This document shows positions 1-9,447 of a stretch of 64,000 bases of DNA, one piece after another. Origin of the DNA: Epithemia pelagica (Eukaryota; Bacillariophyta; Bacillariophyceae; Surirellales; Surirellaceae); NCBI GenBank assembly GCA_946965045.2, contig OX337234.1, forward strand, positions 1,178,001-1,242,000. Direction: 5' to 3'. How positions within the stretch are numbered: position 1 is the first letter of the stretch; the number at the start of each line of letters is the position of its first letter. Below the pieces are notes generated by a model. It saw only the letters and a program-made list of their open reading frames with translations, was not told where the DNA came from and searched no databases. The position numbers were made by a program, and so were the translations under genes.

Positions 1-1
1 C

Positions 2-2635
2 AAACCAATTGCTTTTTGCACCGTGACACATGATATTTGGCAAGGGAACGACAAGGACGTATTGGGAGTTAGTCTAATCTTCACTGACCCCAGGAACTGT
101 GAGATATACCGTCTTCCTGTTGGTTTATGTTCGACCAAGGGGCATTCTGCTGCTCAAGTGGCCGAGCACACAAAAGACATTCTCAATGCAGCTGGATTCA
201 CTCAAGCGGATCTGTCGTTGTCGGTCAACGACAACACCAATTCGGCCGTACTTGCTGGAAAGTACATCCTGGGAAATAACACCGGCGGAAAGTGCGACAT
301 GCACCGTGCGGAGTTAATTTTGAAGCACGCAACCGGTTTGGCCGTGAGGAAGAAAAAAGGCGAGGTAGTAGACAGCAACCCCAAGTTTATGAATATATAC
401 CAGAAGTTCTTCAAGTTTGCTGCGTGGCTAATGAGTTCCAGGGCAAAACGATGGGATAATCTTCGTGCATGGGCAAAAAAAAATGGGAGGGTGCTGATTG
501 CCATCCCAATGCCAAACATGACCCGGGTTGGAGGCTGCATGATAATGTTCCATGGCCTCATACGAAACAAATTCGTCATGGATGCATATGTAAACGATAC
601 ATTTGACAACAAGGATCAACAGTTTATTGATCGATACCCTACAGAAGAAGAATGGCAAGCTCTGTCTGAAATTGAGGGTTTTCTTTCACCTCTCAAAGCT
701 GTATCAATGACGTTGCAAGTGGACAATCCATCAGCCTCTGCTGGATCCCTCCTTGAAATTTTCAGCAGCAAACACTTCTTGGACACTATGAAAACTATGG
801 GCGTCCCTGTTTTGAAGTTGACTGGCAATTCTGTTCGTCCATGGGATGCCAAATTAACCATTGAGAAACTCAAAAAAAGCAAACCGTACAGGGGTATTTT
901 GAAATACCAGGAGCTGACAGAGACAAGCCGATTATTGATTGATTGTGTCCTAGCAGAATATGGAAACTACATGGAAGAAGGGAACGACGAGCATGCAGAA
1001 CATGCCATGTGTGGGCATCCTTTCTTGGCATCCTACGGTCCAAATATCCTGAAGTCGATCAAAGTATATGACGAGGAGTCTATTAAGCGCGTGAGGAAAC
1101 AATTTGTAACAGACGTAGCCAACAAATTCGCAGAACCGAAGCCCCCACCAACAACAGCAACGTCAAACCAAACAGATGCCACCCAACAACAAGACGACAC
1201 GGTGGTCACCGACGATCTTCCAATAGAGGCAGATACAGAACCCGAGGTCCCTGACGCAGTAACAGATGTTATGGATTGTTTTAACATATTCAAGACGCAT
1301 CGGCAAACAAGGGAACAAGAAGATGCTGCGCTCCTAGCAGGAACAGGAGGGACGGATGGGACGGCAGTGGCAGGTCAACAGGCAACACAGCAACGAGCAA
1401 TGCATTTCAAAAAATGCGATGAACAGTTTGGACGATACCTGGAGTTCTGTGATACTGTTGTGCATAATTCCTGGGCAAATTTGATTAACGAATATCCTAC
1501 AGAGGCATTCCAAAAATTCTCTAAATCTTGGAGCGATCAAGACAAGGCTCAATTCCAATGTGCATGTAGAGAGAACCACTTTCATGCAGTTGGCAAATAC
1601 TTCGATGTCCTGAAATGGTGGTCGACTAACAGAAGCCTGTTTCCTAAGTTGTTCCCAAGTGCACTGGTATGGATCTCAAAACCTGCCACCAACGCATTTC
1701 AAGAAAGAGTCTTTTCTCGTTCCACGTTTATGGACCGCAATCCATTAATGCGTCGGCAACTAGATAAGAACTTTGAGATGCGTACGATGGAAAGTATCAC
1801 ACGGAAAGTGCGTTCGGAGATACTTGAGAACGAGAAAAGTCTCGCGTCGTTCCCAAAAGGGGACAGTAAGCAGAAGTTGGACAAGACAGCAACAGCAAAA
1901 TCAGTTGGTAACTCTTCCTCGTCCCCAGTGGTCATTGACGATAGTTCTGAGAGACAAGCCGAAACGACAACGACGACAATAACACAAGGACAGTCACAGT
2001 CAGGCACGGCAGGGAGCCAGGTGATCAGTCAAGTTCAAGTGTCACCATCACAATCGGAATCGCGGAGACTGGAAACAGTCTTAGCAGCGGCAGAGAAGCA
2101 TGTGGTATACAAATTGCAAGGCACTGTTGGTGAGTCTGGGATTGTTGCCGAGAGTGACTACAAGTTTAGAAAAGTTGGAGAGAAGGGCGTGGTGTCTCAA
2201 GGGACTTGGGATGAAGTAGAGTTGTTGGATTTGGTTGACCCAAAAGATCAGGATCAATTGGAAGCAATGAGTAGGACTGTTACTTCAGGAAATGGCGAAT
2301 TGTCCAAGGATGCAGAGGGAGAGGATTCCTATGAGGACATGATTGAAGCAATTGAAGAGAGAAAGCAAGAAATTGTGAACGAAAGTTTGGCAAAGAAACA
2401 AACTGAGGAAATCGAAGTAGTGGATCGAAGTAGCACTACAATGAAGAATCCTCCTGTTGCATCGGTGTCGGGATCAAAGTCACAAAAGAGTAGCAGTAGC
2501 AAACGGTCCCGACAACATTCGTTGTCAGAGTCAGTAGCAAGAACGGTCGTGCGAACTCCTTCCAAGCAAGGCAAGCGTAAGGCGGCACCACAAGAGACAC
2601 CTACCAGAAGGACAAGTCCAAGGACCAAAAAGTGA
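2..2635 (+). CDS. hAT-superfamily transposase, 5' partial
   Basis: The reading frame is open to the left edge, so the protein continues upstream of the window and no true start is visible; the first in-frame GTG at 23 is not a credible start. The visible part begins inside the hAT catalytic core with a VTHDIWQG motif, followed by an SVNDNTNSAV/CDMHRAEL segment that resembles the second acidic and CxxH region of hAT transposases. Around positions 1610-1760 lies a WWSTNRSLFPKL...PATNAFQERVFS block, which matches the hAT C-terminal dimerisation domain. The last 270 or so residues are Ser/Thr/Gln-rich and end in a basic Arg/Lys tail, unusual for a compact transposase. The frame is uninterrupted, so the copy may be young. 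It ends 38 bp from the convergent HhH gene. Family assignment is from motifs seen here plus family knowledge; whether it is active or domesticated cannot be told. Confidence 0.8.
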   Translation, partial: KPIAFCTVTHDIWQGNDKDVLGVSLIFTDPRNCEIYRLPVGLCSTKGHSAAQVAEHTKDILNAAGFTQADLSLSVNDNTNSAVLAGKYILGNNTGGKCDMHRAELILKHATGLAVRKKKGEVVDSNPKFMNIYQKFFKFAAWLMSSRAKRWDNLRAWAKKNGRVLIAIPMPNMTRVGGCMIMFHGLIRNKFVMDAYVNDTFDNKDQQFIDRYPTEEEWQALSEIEGFLSPLKAVSMTLQVDNPSASAGSLLEIFSSKHFLDTMKTMGVPVLKLTGNSVRPWDAKLTIEKLKKSKPYRGILKYQELTETSRLLIDCVLAEYGNYMEEGNDEHAEHAMCGHPFLASYGPNILKSIKVYDEESIKRVRKQFVTDVANKFAEPKPPPTTATSNQTDATQQQDDTVVTDDLPIEADTEPEVPDAVTDVMDCFNIFKTHRQTREQEDAALLAGTGGTDGTAVAGQQATQQRAMHFKKCDEQFGRYLEFCDTVVHNSWANLINEYPTEAFQKFSKSWSDQDKAQFQCACRENHFHAVGKYFDVLKWWSTNRSLFPKLFPSALVWISKPATNAFQERVFSRSTFMDRNPLMRRQLDKNFEMRTMESITRKVRSEILENEKSLASFPKGDSKQKLDKTATAKSVGNSSSSPVVIDDSSERQAETTTTTITQGQSQSGTAGSQVISQVQVSPSQSESRRLETVLAAAEKHVVYKLQGTVGESGIVAESDYKFRKVGEKGVVSQGTWDEVELLDLVDPKDQDQLEAMSRTVTSGNGELSKDAEGEDSYEDMIEAIEERKQEIVNESLAKKQTEEIEVVDRSSTTMKNPPVASVSGSKSQKSSSSKRSRQHSLSESVARTVVRTPSKQGKRKAAPQETPTRRTSPRTKK

Positions 2636-2673
2636 ATAGCATTAGTACCAATTGACAAGTATATGTAAAAGAA

Positions 2674-4458
2674 TTATTCATAAGCTGCAATTAGTTGCTG
2701 AAAGAAGAAACAAAGTGGGGTACGATGTTTTTTCTCAATCTCCGTATGTGATTTGACAAACTGCTCCATAATCCTATGACATTCTTTCCTCGTCTCTGTT
2801 TTGTTCAGCAGCTGTCCCAAGGCACCAAATAGAGGATTGATCTCCTGCCATTGATCATTGGGCAACCATGACTGTAATCCAAGTGAGCATTCCAAACCAT
2901 CCATGACATTGGTCGGAGTCCAATTGAGGGTCTTTGTTGCCCGAATGACGTGTACGTCGGATGGAATGCCTTCGTTTCTGTTGAAGGCGGTGTGCAGGAT
3001 AATGGTAGCTGTTTTGTACCCAATGCCGGGAAGTGTTAGGAGTTCCTGAAGGGAAATGTTGCTAGGGATTGTGCCATTGTGGCGTTGTATAAAATAATCG
3101 GCACAATTGACGATTCTTTCCGCATTTTGTCTGAACTTTCCACATTCAGAAAGCAAGCTGCAAAATACATCCATCCCGAAATAGTTGGCCACTTTGATTG
3201 TACCAGTTGCACTTGTTATTCCAGCGTGGAAAAGGCGTGGAACCACTTGGGATAAACTTTTGTCCGAAGTGTTGGAACTCATGAGGATGATAATGAGACA
3301 CATGAATGCCCGGTCAGCATTGTCGTCGTCATCATCGTCAAGGTTGTCATTGATCCAGTCTTCCCATGTGTCTCTTGGAGTATCTAAGCCAGACCTTTTG
3401 AAGGTCTCACGTAGCTTCAATAAATTGTCTAACAACACCAATCTGTTGTTGATTGTTGATTGATAAAGCCAAGTAGAATGCCTTTGCTTGATTTGAATGG
3501 GAGGTTTGGTCAAGGCAGGTTGGCCGGGCATGTGCCGTGTACCGTCATCATATTCGATAGGTCCTTTGGATACTGATGCTTCTAAAAGAGCGTGGCAAAG
3601 AACTGTCTTTCTTTGTCGGGTCAGTATATATGCTGTCGGTGAATTTTGTCTGGCTCTCCAGTACGACATCGAGGGTGGAGTCTGGGGAGAACCAGCAATA
3701 ATTGGAGTTGTTGGTAGTACCACTGGTGGTTCTTCGCTTGGAAATGTTGGTCCTTCGTCGCATTGTGCATATACATTGGAGTCAGCATCCATTGGGGATA
3801 CCATTAAAGCCATACTTTCTTTCACTATGACATCAAGGCTCGGAGCAATTGAAATGGGCTGCTCAGAATGGTATGTACAACAATTCATGACTGAGATTTT
3901 GGAATTGAATCGATTCATCCATGTTAAAAGATTCCAACGGACATTGTCTTTGGTAAGTTCAGTGGGCACGTGGGAAAGATGGCTTTGAAGAAACTGTTGG
4001 AAGGAAGAGAATCCTCTGCAAGTAGAATTGAGGGTGATTTGGGGACAGCATTGTCCTGTGAGAGATATTAATGGTAGATTGTCCGAAGGAGGTTTTATGT
4101 TGAAGGTATAGTCGGTCTTGTCGTCTTGTTTTGAGAATAAACCGTGATACACCGTTTTGGAAAGAGTCCATAGGATTTGCTCGAATGTCATGTGCATGGG
4201 TGACGAACAGGGATGACTTGATTTTGTGACAACATCAACTTGTTGGTAAATTAGATTCCCATTGTTCCGATTCAACCAAAGTAGAATATGGTCTTTTATG
4301 GACCGTAAGGTGTTGTTGGGTTCCTCATTGGCGGTGTGTTGACAAGAAGATGAGAATTTGACCATCATTGTCATGAAAGAGACAGGGACATGGGTGATGG
4401 TGAAGATTTGGTGGCATGATGAGTGGAGAGTGATTGAGTAATCATCAATGCCAGACAT
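2674..4458 (-). CDS. Endonuclease III-like HhH-GPD DNA glycosylase with long N-terminal extension
   Basis: The C-terminal 240 residues align by eye with endonuclease III: a FMCLIIILMSSNTSDKS helix (the usual LLSxQTxD), an AERIVNCADYFIQRHNGTIP stretch, the helix-hairpin-helix LPGIGYKTATIIL with the catalytic-position lysine, and SDVHVIRATK carrying the aspartate of the usual VDTHV motif. Such enzymes excise oxidised pyrimidines and cut at abasic sites. The Cys-X6-Cys-X2-Cys-X5-Cys iron-sulfur loop normally found at the C-terminus is absent; the protein ends with FFFQQLIAAYE. About 350 N-terminal residues match no domain I recognise and include an acidic DDDDDD run. The start is the first ATG after an upstream in-frame stop at 4459. 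It is convergent with the hAT transposase. It could be a host repair gene or cargo of the neighbouring element; the fold call is firm, the role is inferred. Confidence 0.72.
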   Translation of the reverse strand: MSGIDDYSITLHSSCHQIFTITHVPVSFMTMMVKFSSSCQHTANEEPNNTLRSIKDHILLWLNRNNGNLIYQQVDVVTKSSHPCSSPMHMTFEQILWTLSKTVYHGLFSKQDDKTDYTFNIKPPSDNLPLISLTGQCCPQITLNSTCRGFSSFQQFLQSHLSHVPTELTKDNVRWNLLTWMNRFNSKISVMNCCTYHSEQPISIAPSLDVIVKESMALMVSPMDADSNVYAQCDEGPTFPSEEPPVVLPTTPIIAGSPQTPPSMSYWRARQNSPTAYILTRQRKTVLCHALLEASVSKGPIEYDDGTRHMPGQPALTKPPIQIKQRHSTWLYQSTINNRLVLLDNLLKLRETFKRSGLDTPRDTWEDWINDNLDDDDDDNADRAFMCLIIILMSSNTSDKSLSQVVPRLFHAGITSATGTIKVANYFGMDVFCSLLSECGKFRQNAERIVNCADYFIQRHNGTIPSNISLQELLTLPGIGYKTATIILHTAFNRNEGIPSDVHVIRATKTLNWTPTNVMDGLECSLGLQSWLPNDQWQEINPLFGALGQLLNKTETRKECHRIMEQFVKSHTEIEKKHRTPLCFFFQQLIAAYE

Positions 4459-4722
4459 TCAGATTTGGATTGATGGGTATAGTATATAGAACTTAGGACT
4501 TAGGAGTTGGGAGATATGAAAGTATGAGACGTTGCCTGTTGTTTGTTGCCTGTTGTGTTTGTTTGCGATGAGAGACACTGTTGTTAAGCGCACCTCAGAC
4601 CTCAGTGAGAGAAGAAGGCAGCAATCGCAGTGTACTCCTTCAAGTGCATATTCCATCATAAGACAACTAATAAAGGGTTGATTACTAGTCTGGCTTGGTG
4701 TGGGGAGTGCCGCAAAACACAT

Positions 4723-5340
4723 GGTAAAGTTGGACTTCGATCGTGGAAGTTATAACTTGAAGTCAAGTCAGTATGGGCTGAGAGAGAATGAAGTTAAGTT
4801 ACAAGCACAGGTTTTCCGACTTGACTTCCAAAGTCAAGTTGTGACTTTGTAAGTAAGACTTATAAATGAGTAAGTTCGTCTAAGTCAAGTCTAGTAGAAA
4901 TAAGAACTTAGCCCCAACATAAAGTCAAATTGCAAGTGTCGGTGTTGAGATTATTAGTTAAAAGTCTAATCAGAAAGGTGGTTCTTATGAATTGATTAGT
5001 TGAAGTTAAATTACAGTAAATGTTACTGAGATTACGGTGAAGGAAGTCAAATTGTACTAGTTTCTCTAATAGACTTGAAGTCTAAAAGTTAAATTATTAA
5101 GCCAGTTTTCTAACTTCCACACCCTGAACGTGATGACTATGCACGTTCCACAGTCACGTTCCGCAGTCCCGTAGTATCCATTCCCGAATGACCCGTAAGA
5201 AACACCTTACTGTCTATCTGCTGAACGAATCCGACGGTATCGTCTGTTGGAAATGAAAATTTGCCCCCAACCCCAACCCCCAAATTTAGCGTGGGGGACA
5301 GGAATGACGAAAGAGTTTGTGCGGACAGGTTGGGGTAATG
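4723..5340. other. Intergenic, AGTCAAGT/AAGTTAAAT-rich DNA
   Basis: No gene is supported. From about 4740 to 5100 the sequence is AT-rich and full of degenerate AAGTCAAGT, AAGTTAAAT and GAAGTC words on both strands, as in decayed tandem repeat. The upstream side probably contains the 5' untranslated region and promoter of the HhH gene. Confidence 0.5.
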
Positions 5341-6022
5341 GGTAGACTACCGCATTCTCGTAGTCAGATCATCGTGCCTCTTTGACCGTAGTTGGGATAC
5401 AAACATATTCAATAAACAAAGTCTGCTGTCCAAACTTGATAAAGGTATGGATAAAGCAACGATGTACCTCGCGGCTGTGCCTGTATTTTCATACAAATCG
5501 TCAAAAGTCCATCTCCACGGTGAAGATATTGTATCGTAAGGCCCCCAATAAAAGTAGTTCTATAGGGGACCTCAACTCTTGACGCGGAGAACCATCTTCT
5601 GTCCATCGACCAAACAGTTCAACTTGGCTGTCATCTTTGGTTTTCTACAACAGAATAGGGAATAGGGCACCATAAGATATGCGAAACCTCAACCTGAAGG
5701 TCTTCAACCATGTAGGGTCTAGTAGAGGACGAGGGTTGGAAACACAACTGATGTACCATGGAGACAGCATAGCAGTTATGGCAACAATCTGGCTAGTCTC
5801 ATCTCTGACCATATTCATGATTCTTGACGTGCGATTACGAGGGGTCGACAGTGCCCGTGCTTCCGAGAATTGGGTGGAAAAAGACTGTTGATCTTGTTTG
5901 TCTTCAAGAATGATAGTGGCTGCCAAGGCAGCAGCTTGGTTGATGGTGTGAACCAGCTTCCTCCTCTTGTTGTACCAATCGTTCAGTGCATCGGTGTCGT
6001 CACAGTCAGAGTCTCCCTCCAT
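5340..6022 (-). pseudogene. Decayed PIF/Harbinger-type transposase fragment
   Basis: Read on the minus strand from an ATG at 6022, the frame gives an acidic start (MEGDSDCDDTDAL) and then SPWYISCVSNPRPLL followed by FRLRFRISYGALF. This resembles the conserved N-terminal part of Harbinger/DDE_Tnp_4 proteins (W..YV, then FR.RFR.PY). A stop at 5645 and frame changes follow, but the next open stretch (5409-5606) carries VPYRTTFIGGLTIQYLHRGDG, like the LxLGxLRYLGRG segment that comes next in the family. A further IPTTVKEAR segment near 5390 extends the similarity. No DDE residues are left. The call rests on recollection of family motifs and on the correct order of the pieces. Confidence 0.5.
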
Positions 6023-6127
6023 ATTGCAAGCTAGAACGAGATGATAAGAATGAGGCAATGCGAGACACGAGACTGGTGGGGAGTCAAAACATTAACGCCA
6101 TTCATAAAGAACGGGTGTTAAGCTTAT

Positions 6128-6183
6128 GCGAGTAGCATATAGTTGTCTCCCATAAAATTTATGGGAGACAACGTGCTACTCGC
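6128..6183. repeat. Long near-perfect hairpin
   Basis: The arm GCGAGTAGCATATAG-TTGTCTCCCATAAA is followed at once by its complement ending in GCTACTCGC, with almost no loop (centre CATAAAATTTATG). The tip could extrude as a cruciform. It belongs to the inverted-repeat cluster and shares its arm with the hairpin at 7845-7904. Confidence 0.75.
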
Positions 6184-7844
6184 TTAGTTGTCTCCCTTCT
6201 TAACGCCATACGTAAGGGAGCAGTATATATACTGATCCCATAAATTCGAGCAGTATATACACTCCTCCCATAACTTTGAATACATCTACTAATTGGAATA
6301 TAGACGTCATTGTCTTTTTCACTTGTAATTCTAATAGTTTGTGGAATTTTGAACATTTTCATATATCATAGTCTACACTGATTTTGAAATTATAACAGTC
6401 GTTTCGTGTATCAAAACTTGGATGATTTTTGTGATTTTCTCATCCCATCGACCATGGCCCAACTTTGAGCAGTACGCACACACTCAATATCCAACAGCAA
6501 ATGTCAAGACCTTCCATTCTGGTGTAAAATAATATGAACTATAGGACTTTGTCTTTATTTGTGATTTGACAGCACCTCTGTTGAGCATTCGGCAATTCCC
6601 TTTCTCAGACCATGTTTTTGCCTGCTTCACAGCATTGACCCTTTTTCGACACATTGAACCTTTCCTTGGTCAACTTTCGCCTCCACATACCATCTGTCTT
6701 GATCAATTGACTTTCCTTCATCCATTCTGACCTGGTTTGGCATCATTGGAAGATGATCCATGCCATTTTCATTGTCCGCCCTCATTGTCTCTCATGGTCA
6801 TCGCGGATGGCCGCTCAAGTTCGAGAAAAGCGACTAAAATGACAAAAAATTCTCACTATGAATAAATTTGTACTCGAAATTAAAACGACAATTTTTCAAA
6901 TCGTGTTAAGATGGGAGCAGTTTATGGGACACAAACCATATATCGCTAAAGTTTTATGGGAGTAGTTTATTTGCTAATCCGTTAGGCTTAAAACGCGTTC
7001 CTTACGTATGGCGTTAAAACACTAACCCGACCCGTGTTAAGCAATATGACAATTGCCCCCTCCGTTGGTGTTGTCATACAAGTGGCACCTAGTCCATGAT
7101 GTTGACACCTAGTCCATGATGTTGTGACCATGATGTAGCGACCATGATGTAGTGATACGAGAAGTCAACAAAATAACTCTTCACATCTACAAATCTCTGT
7201 TTATTCCTATCTACTGTTGTTCTCACAATCAGTGGATTTCCGTTGTTTCGTCGTCCTCACCATTGACGTTGTTGTCTTTCGTGTTGTTCTCATCCTCTTC
7301 CATATTGCTGTTGCCGGCAGTCCTTCTCCTCTTTCTTGTGTATATCTGCCTCCTCATCATCAGCTTCCTCTGGTACTGTTGTACTGGCTTCAGGTGCAAG
7401 GTTGGTAGCACCTTGGACGGGTCACTTGGCATCTGAGATCGATATCTTGGACGGGTTGCTTGGCATGTGGATTGATGAGCCATTGCGACGAATCCAGTTG
7501 CGCCGACTCACGGTCGTCATTTTCCACAGGGAAGGGTCGGGACGACATTTCCTTTGGTCAAGGCCTTCTTTGCCATATAGATCTCCAGAATGGAGAGTCC
7601 TGCAACAATCGGTGCAGATGTCACATATATAAAGCGTACTAAAGTTGGTGCTCAGCCGATGGAAGATGTAAATGAGCGAAAATGAGGAAAATCACCAATT
7701 TTTCAAGTTCAAATATCAAGCTAATGAGTGGATCTTTACTGTAGACTATCATATCTGAAGTTGTTCCAAATTCCAAGCTCTATACAACGATAAAGTCAAA
7801 TTAGTGTGGAATTGAATTTAGATGAAGTTAAGGCAAGTCGAAGT

Positions 7845-7904
7845 TAAGCGAGTAGCGTATATCTGTCTCGCTTATATGGGAGACAGCTATACGCTACTCG
7901 CTTA
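7845..7904. repeat. Second hairpin of the same family
   Basis: TAAGCGAGTAGCGTATA with CTGTCTC pairs with GAGACAG and TATACGCTACTCGCTTA around a short AT-rich centre. The arms are homologous to the 6128-6183 hairpin, in line with both being termini of one repeat family. Confidence 0.7.
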
Positions 7905-8039
7905 CGAATGGCGTTAACCTAGGTAGGTAGTGGAGGATTTCACGGATTGGAATCTACTCTCAGTTGTACAGTTTTCAGTTTTGCTGACGTCACTGTAGAG
8001 ATTAAAGTAGACGCACTCATCATCCTTATCCGGAGCAAT

Positions 8040-8310
8040 ACGAAAAAAAGGAAAAACCCAAAACCCCCAAACATTTGAGATTTTCTATCAAAGGGGAATA
8101 GTTTATTCTTCCAGCTGCCGCGCCTACCCGCTAGGGTACGGTCGACCGACTGCCCTGGCGCCATTACTCTCGGCTTGTGACAAGGGGCCACATAGACGAA
8201 CCGCTTTTCGGGCCCCACATCTAGCCCTCCCAACCACCTAGTCACAGCGGACTCGAACCCTGGACACCCAGGGACACCCGCTATTTTTGTAACCATAGTG
8301 CTAATGGACC
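8040..8310 (-). repeat. tRNA-derived SINE-like repeat
   Basis: On the minus strand the sequence begins GGTCCATTAGCACTATGG (8310 downward), like a tRNA 5' half with a degenerate A box. About 50 nt later comes GGTTCGAGTCC (8259-8249), an exact match to the RNA polymerase III B-box consensus. Non-tRNA sequence follows, with a TTTGATAGAAAATCTCAAA word near 8100-8082. There is no full cloverleaf, so this is not called a tRNA gene. A second, more decayed copy of the head lies at 13325-13370. Confidence 0.5.
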
Positions 8311-8452
8311 TTGAACAGAATATACCAAAAAGGGCGAAGGACGGACAAGCTTATTTTCTTTTTGGTACACTATAATAGAACAAAATACTTATCGACATTG
8401 ATATTTCTGTATATTAGAATACATAGAGAGGAAAATACACGAATCGGAACAT

Positions 8453-8640
8453 TTGGCGAGGGTCGATACAACCCGATACAAACCATACAACTGGTCGAGA
8501 CAACATCCGATACAACCGATACAAATTCCGATACAACCCGATACAACCCGATACAACCGATACAACCCCGATACAAACGATACACGGGGGTCGATACAAC
8601 CGATACAAATCGACAAAACCCCGATACACACACCCGATAC
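8453..8640 (+). repeat. Degenerate GATACAA subterminal repeat tract
   Basis: More than a dozen CGATACAAC/CCGATACAAA words with variable 2-8 nt spacing fill this stretch. The same word recurs at 12985-13190, on the other side of the four-ORF block and in the same orientation. Clustered short motifs near the ends of DNA transposons are often transposase-binding sites; that role is inferred here. Confidence 0.7.
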
Positions 8641-8787
8641 AACAACAAGAATGAGTCTTCACAACAAAAATGAGCTTCACAAAACGTGATCGCAAAACAC
8701 GTCGAAGTTATTGACAACGATCGACGAAATGGAACACGACACAACAACCAACCTTTTTTGTCGCCAGGTAGTGGACAAAGAAAGAGG

Positions 8788-9402
8788 ATGAGCAAGCAGG
8801 TCTCTGTATCGAAGAAGGAGAAGGAGAAGGAGAAGTTTGTTGATTGGAGGAAATGCGAGGGGCGGGCGATCCTCATCGAGGATTTGGAGCCAGGTGGTCT
8901 GCTCTACAACATGAACATGGTGCCGGCAGACCACCTTTTCAAGTTTTACAAGCGGCTCCCGGAGTTCAAAGGTGTCCCCTTCCAACAATTCAAGGCACGG
9001 CTGCAGGATCATCGACGCCAAGCAGACTACGCGAATGAAAGGGCAAGAAGTGACGAAAGGGCCCTTATTCATGACAGAAGGTTATATCCAAGACAACAAC
9101 ACAACAACAAAGGTGAACTTGTCTTTGACCTTCACCCTGCAAAGCTGCTTCTTCGGCAGGATGTGAAGAATGGTGTGCACCTACGCTTGAAGCCATCCGA
9201 GCTTCAAAGGACACGTCCTGCCTACAGAGACTTTAAGCCAGCAATCTTCAAGTACCGCATTTACCAGGAAGCACGCCGCCAACGTTTTTTCAACTATCTG
9301 GCACTGAAACGCAAGGAGGAGCAAGGACGAGGACCTGTTGTCCCCTGTGATGAGCTGCGACGACGACATGATTTGGCAAATCATATACAAGACTATACGT
9401 AA
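8788..9402 (+). CDS. Unknown basic protein of the candidate transposon
   Basis: About 204 residues from the ATG at 8788; the frame is open further upstream to a GTG at 8686, but that part is of low complexity. After a Lys/Glu-rich leader come FVDWRKCEGRAILIEDLEPGG, a FYKRLPEFKGVPFQQFKARL helix, DERALIHDRRLYPRQ, GELVFDLHPAKLLLRQDV and LKPSELQRTRPAYRDF, ending in an Arg-rich region. The many regularly placed Trp, Arg and Pro residues suggest a folded domain. I recall similar unnamed proteins in diatom genomes but cannot give a function. It runs convergently towards the DDE gene, with 45 bp between the stops. A role as accessory DNA-binding protein is possible but unproven. Confidence 0.6.
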   Translation: MSKQVSVSKKEKEKEKFVDWRKCEGRAILIEDLEPGGLLYNMNMVPADHLFKFYKRLPEFKGVPFQQFKARLQDHRRQADYANERARSDERALIHDRRLYPRQQHNNKGELVFDLHPAKLLLRQDVKNGVHLRLKPSELQRTRPAYRDFKPAIFKYRIYQEARRQRFFNYLALKRKEEQGRGPVVPCDELRRRHDLANHIQDYT

Positions 9403-9447
9403 ACAAATAGAAAACACAAACAAACTTTTCTCTACTTTAGACATTCA

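Larger units (their letters stand above)
6092..7917. repeat. Nested TTAA-bounded inverted-repeat (MITE-like) cluster
   Basis: The terminal word TTAACGCCATNCRTAA occurs four times: starting at 6092 and about 6204 in the plus sense, and ending at 7017 and 7917 in the minus sense. The 6092 and 7017 ends share a longer stretch including AAGAACG/AAGGAACG and TTAAGC. The 6092 region and the 7917 end share GCGAGTAGC and TGTCTCCCATA. Two long hairpins lie at 6128-6183 and 7845-7904. Every end starts with TTAA, which could be the duplicated target of a TTAA-specific transposon or part of the repeat itself. No transposase is encoded; the short ORFs at 7152-7642 have no recognisable domain. Confidence 0.55.

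Noticed and set aside
4459-4722. N-terminal extension of the HhH protein
   Set aside because: In the same frame but separated by a stop just before ATG 4458; likely 5' untranslated region.
7229-7632. A piggyBac-type transposase end on the minus strand (CDICTDCCR-like cysteines)
   Set aside because: Too short and broken by stops; the cysteine spacing does not match the known C-terminal finger.
8249-8310. A genuine tRNA gene on the minus strand
   Set aside because: A and B boxes are present, but no anticodon stem and no acceptor pairing can be formed; a SINE-like repeat fits better.
8453-8640. CRISPR-like array of GATACAA words
   Set aside because: The units are 7-9 bp with irregular 2-8 bp spacing and no unique spacers, in a eukaryotic context.
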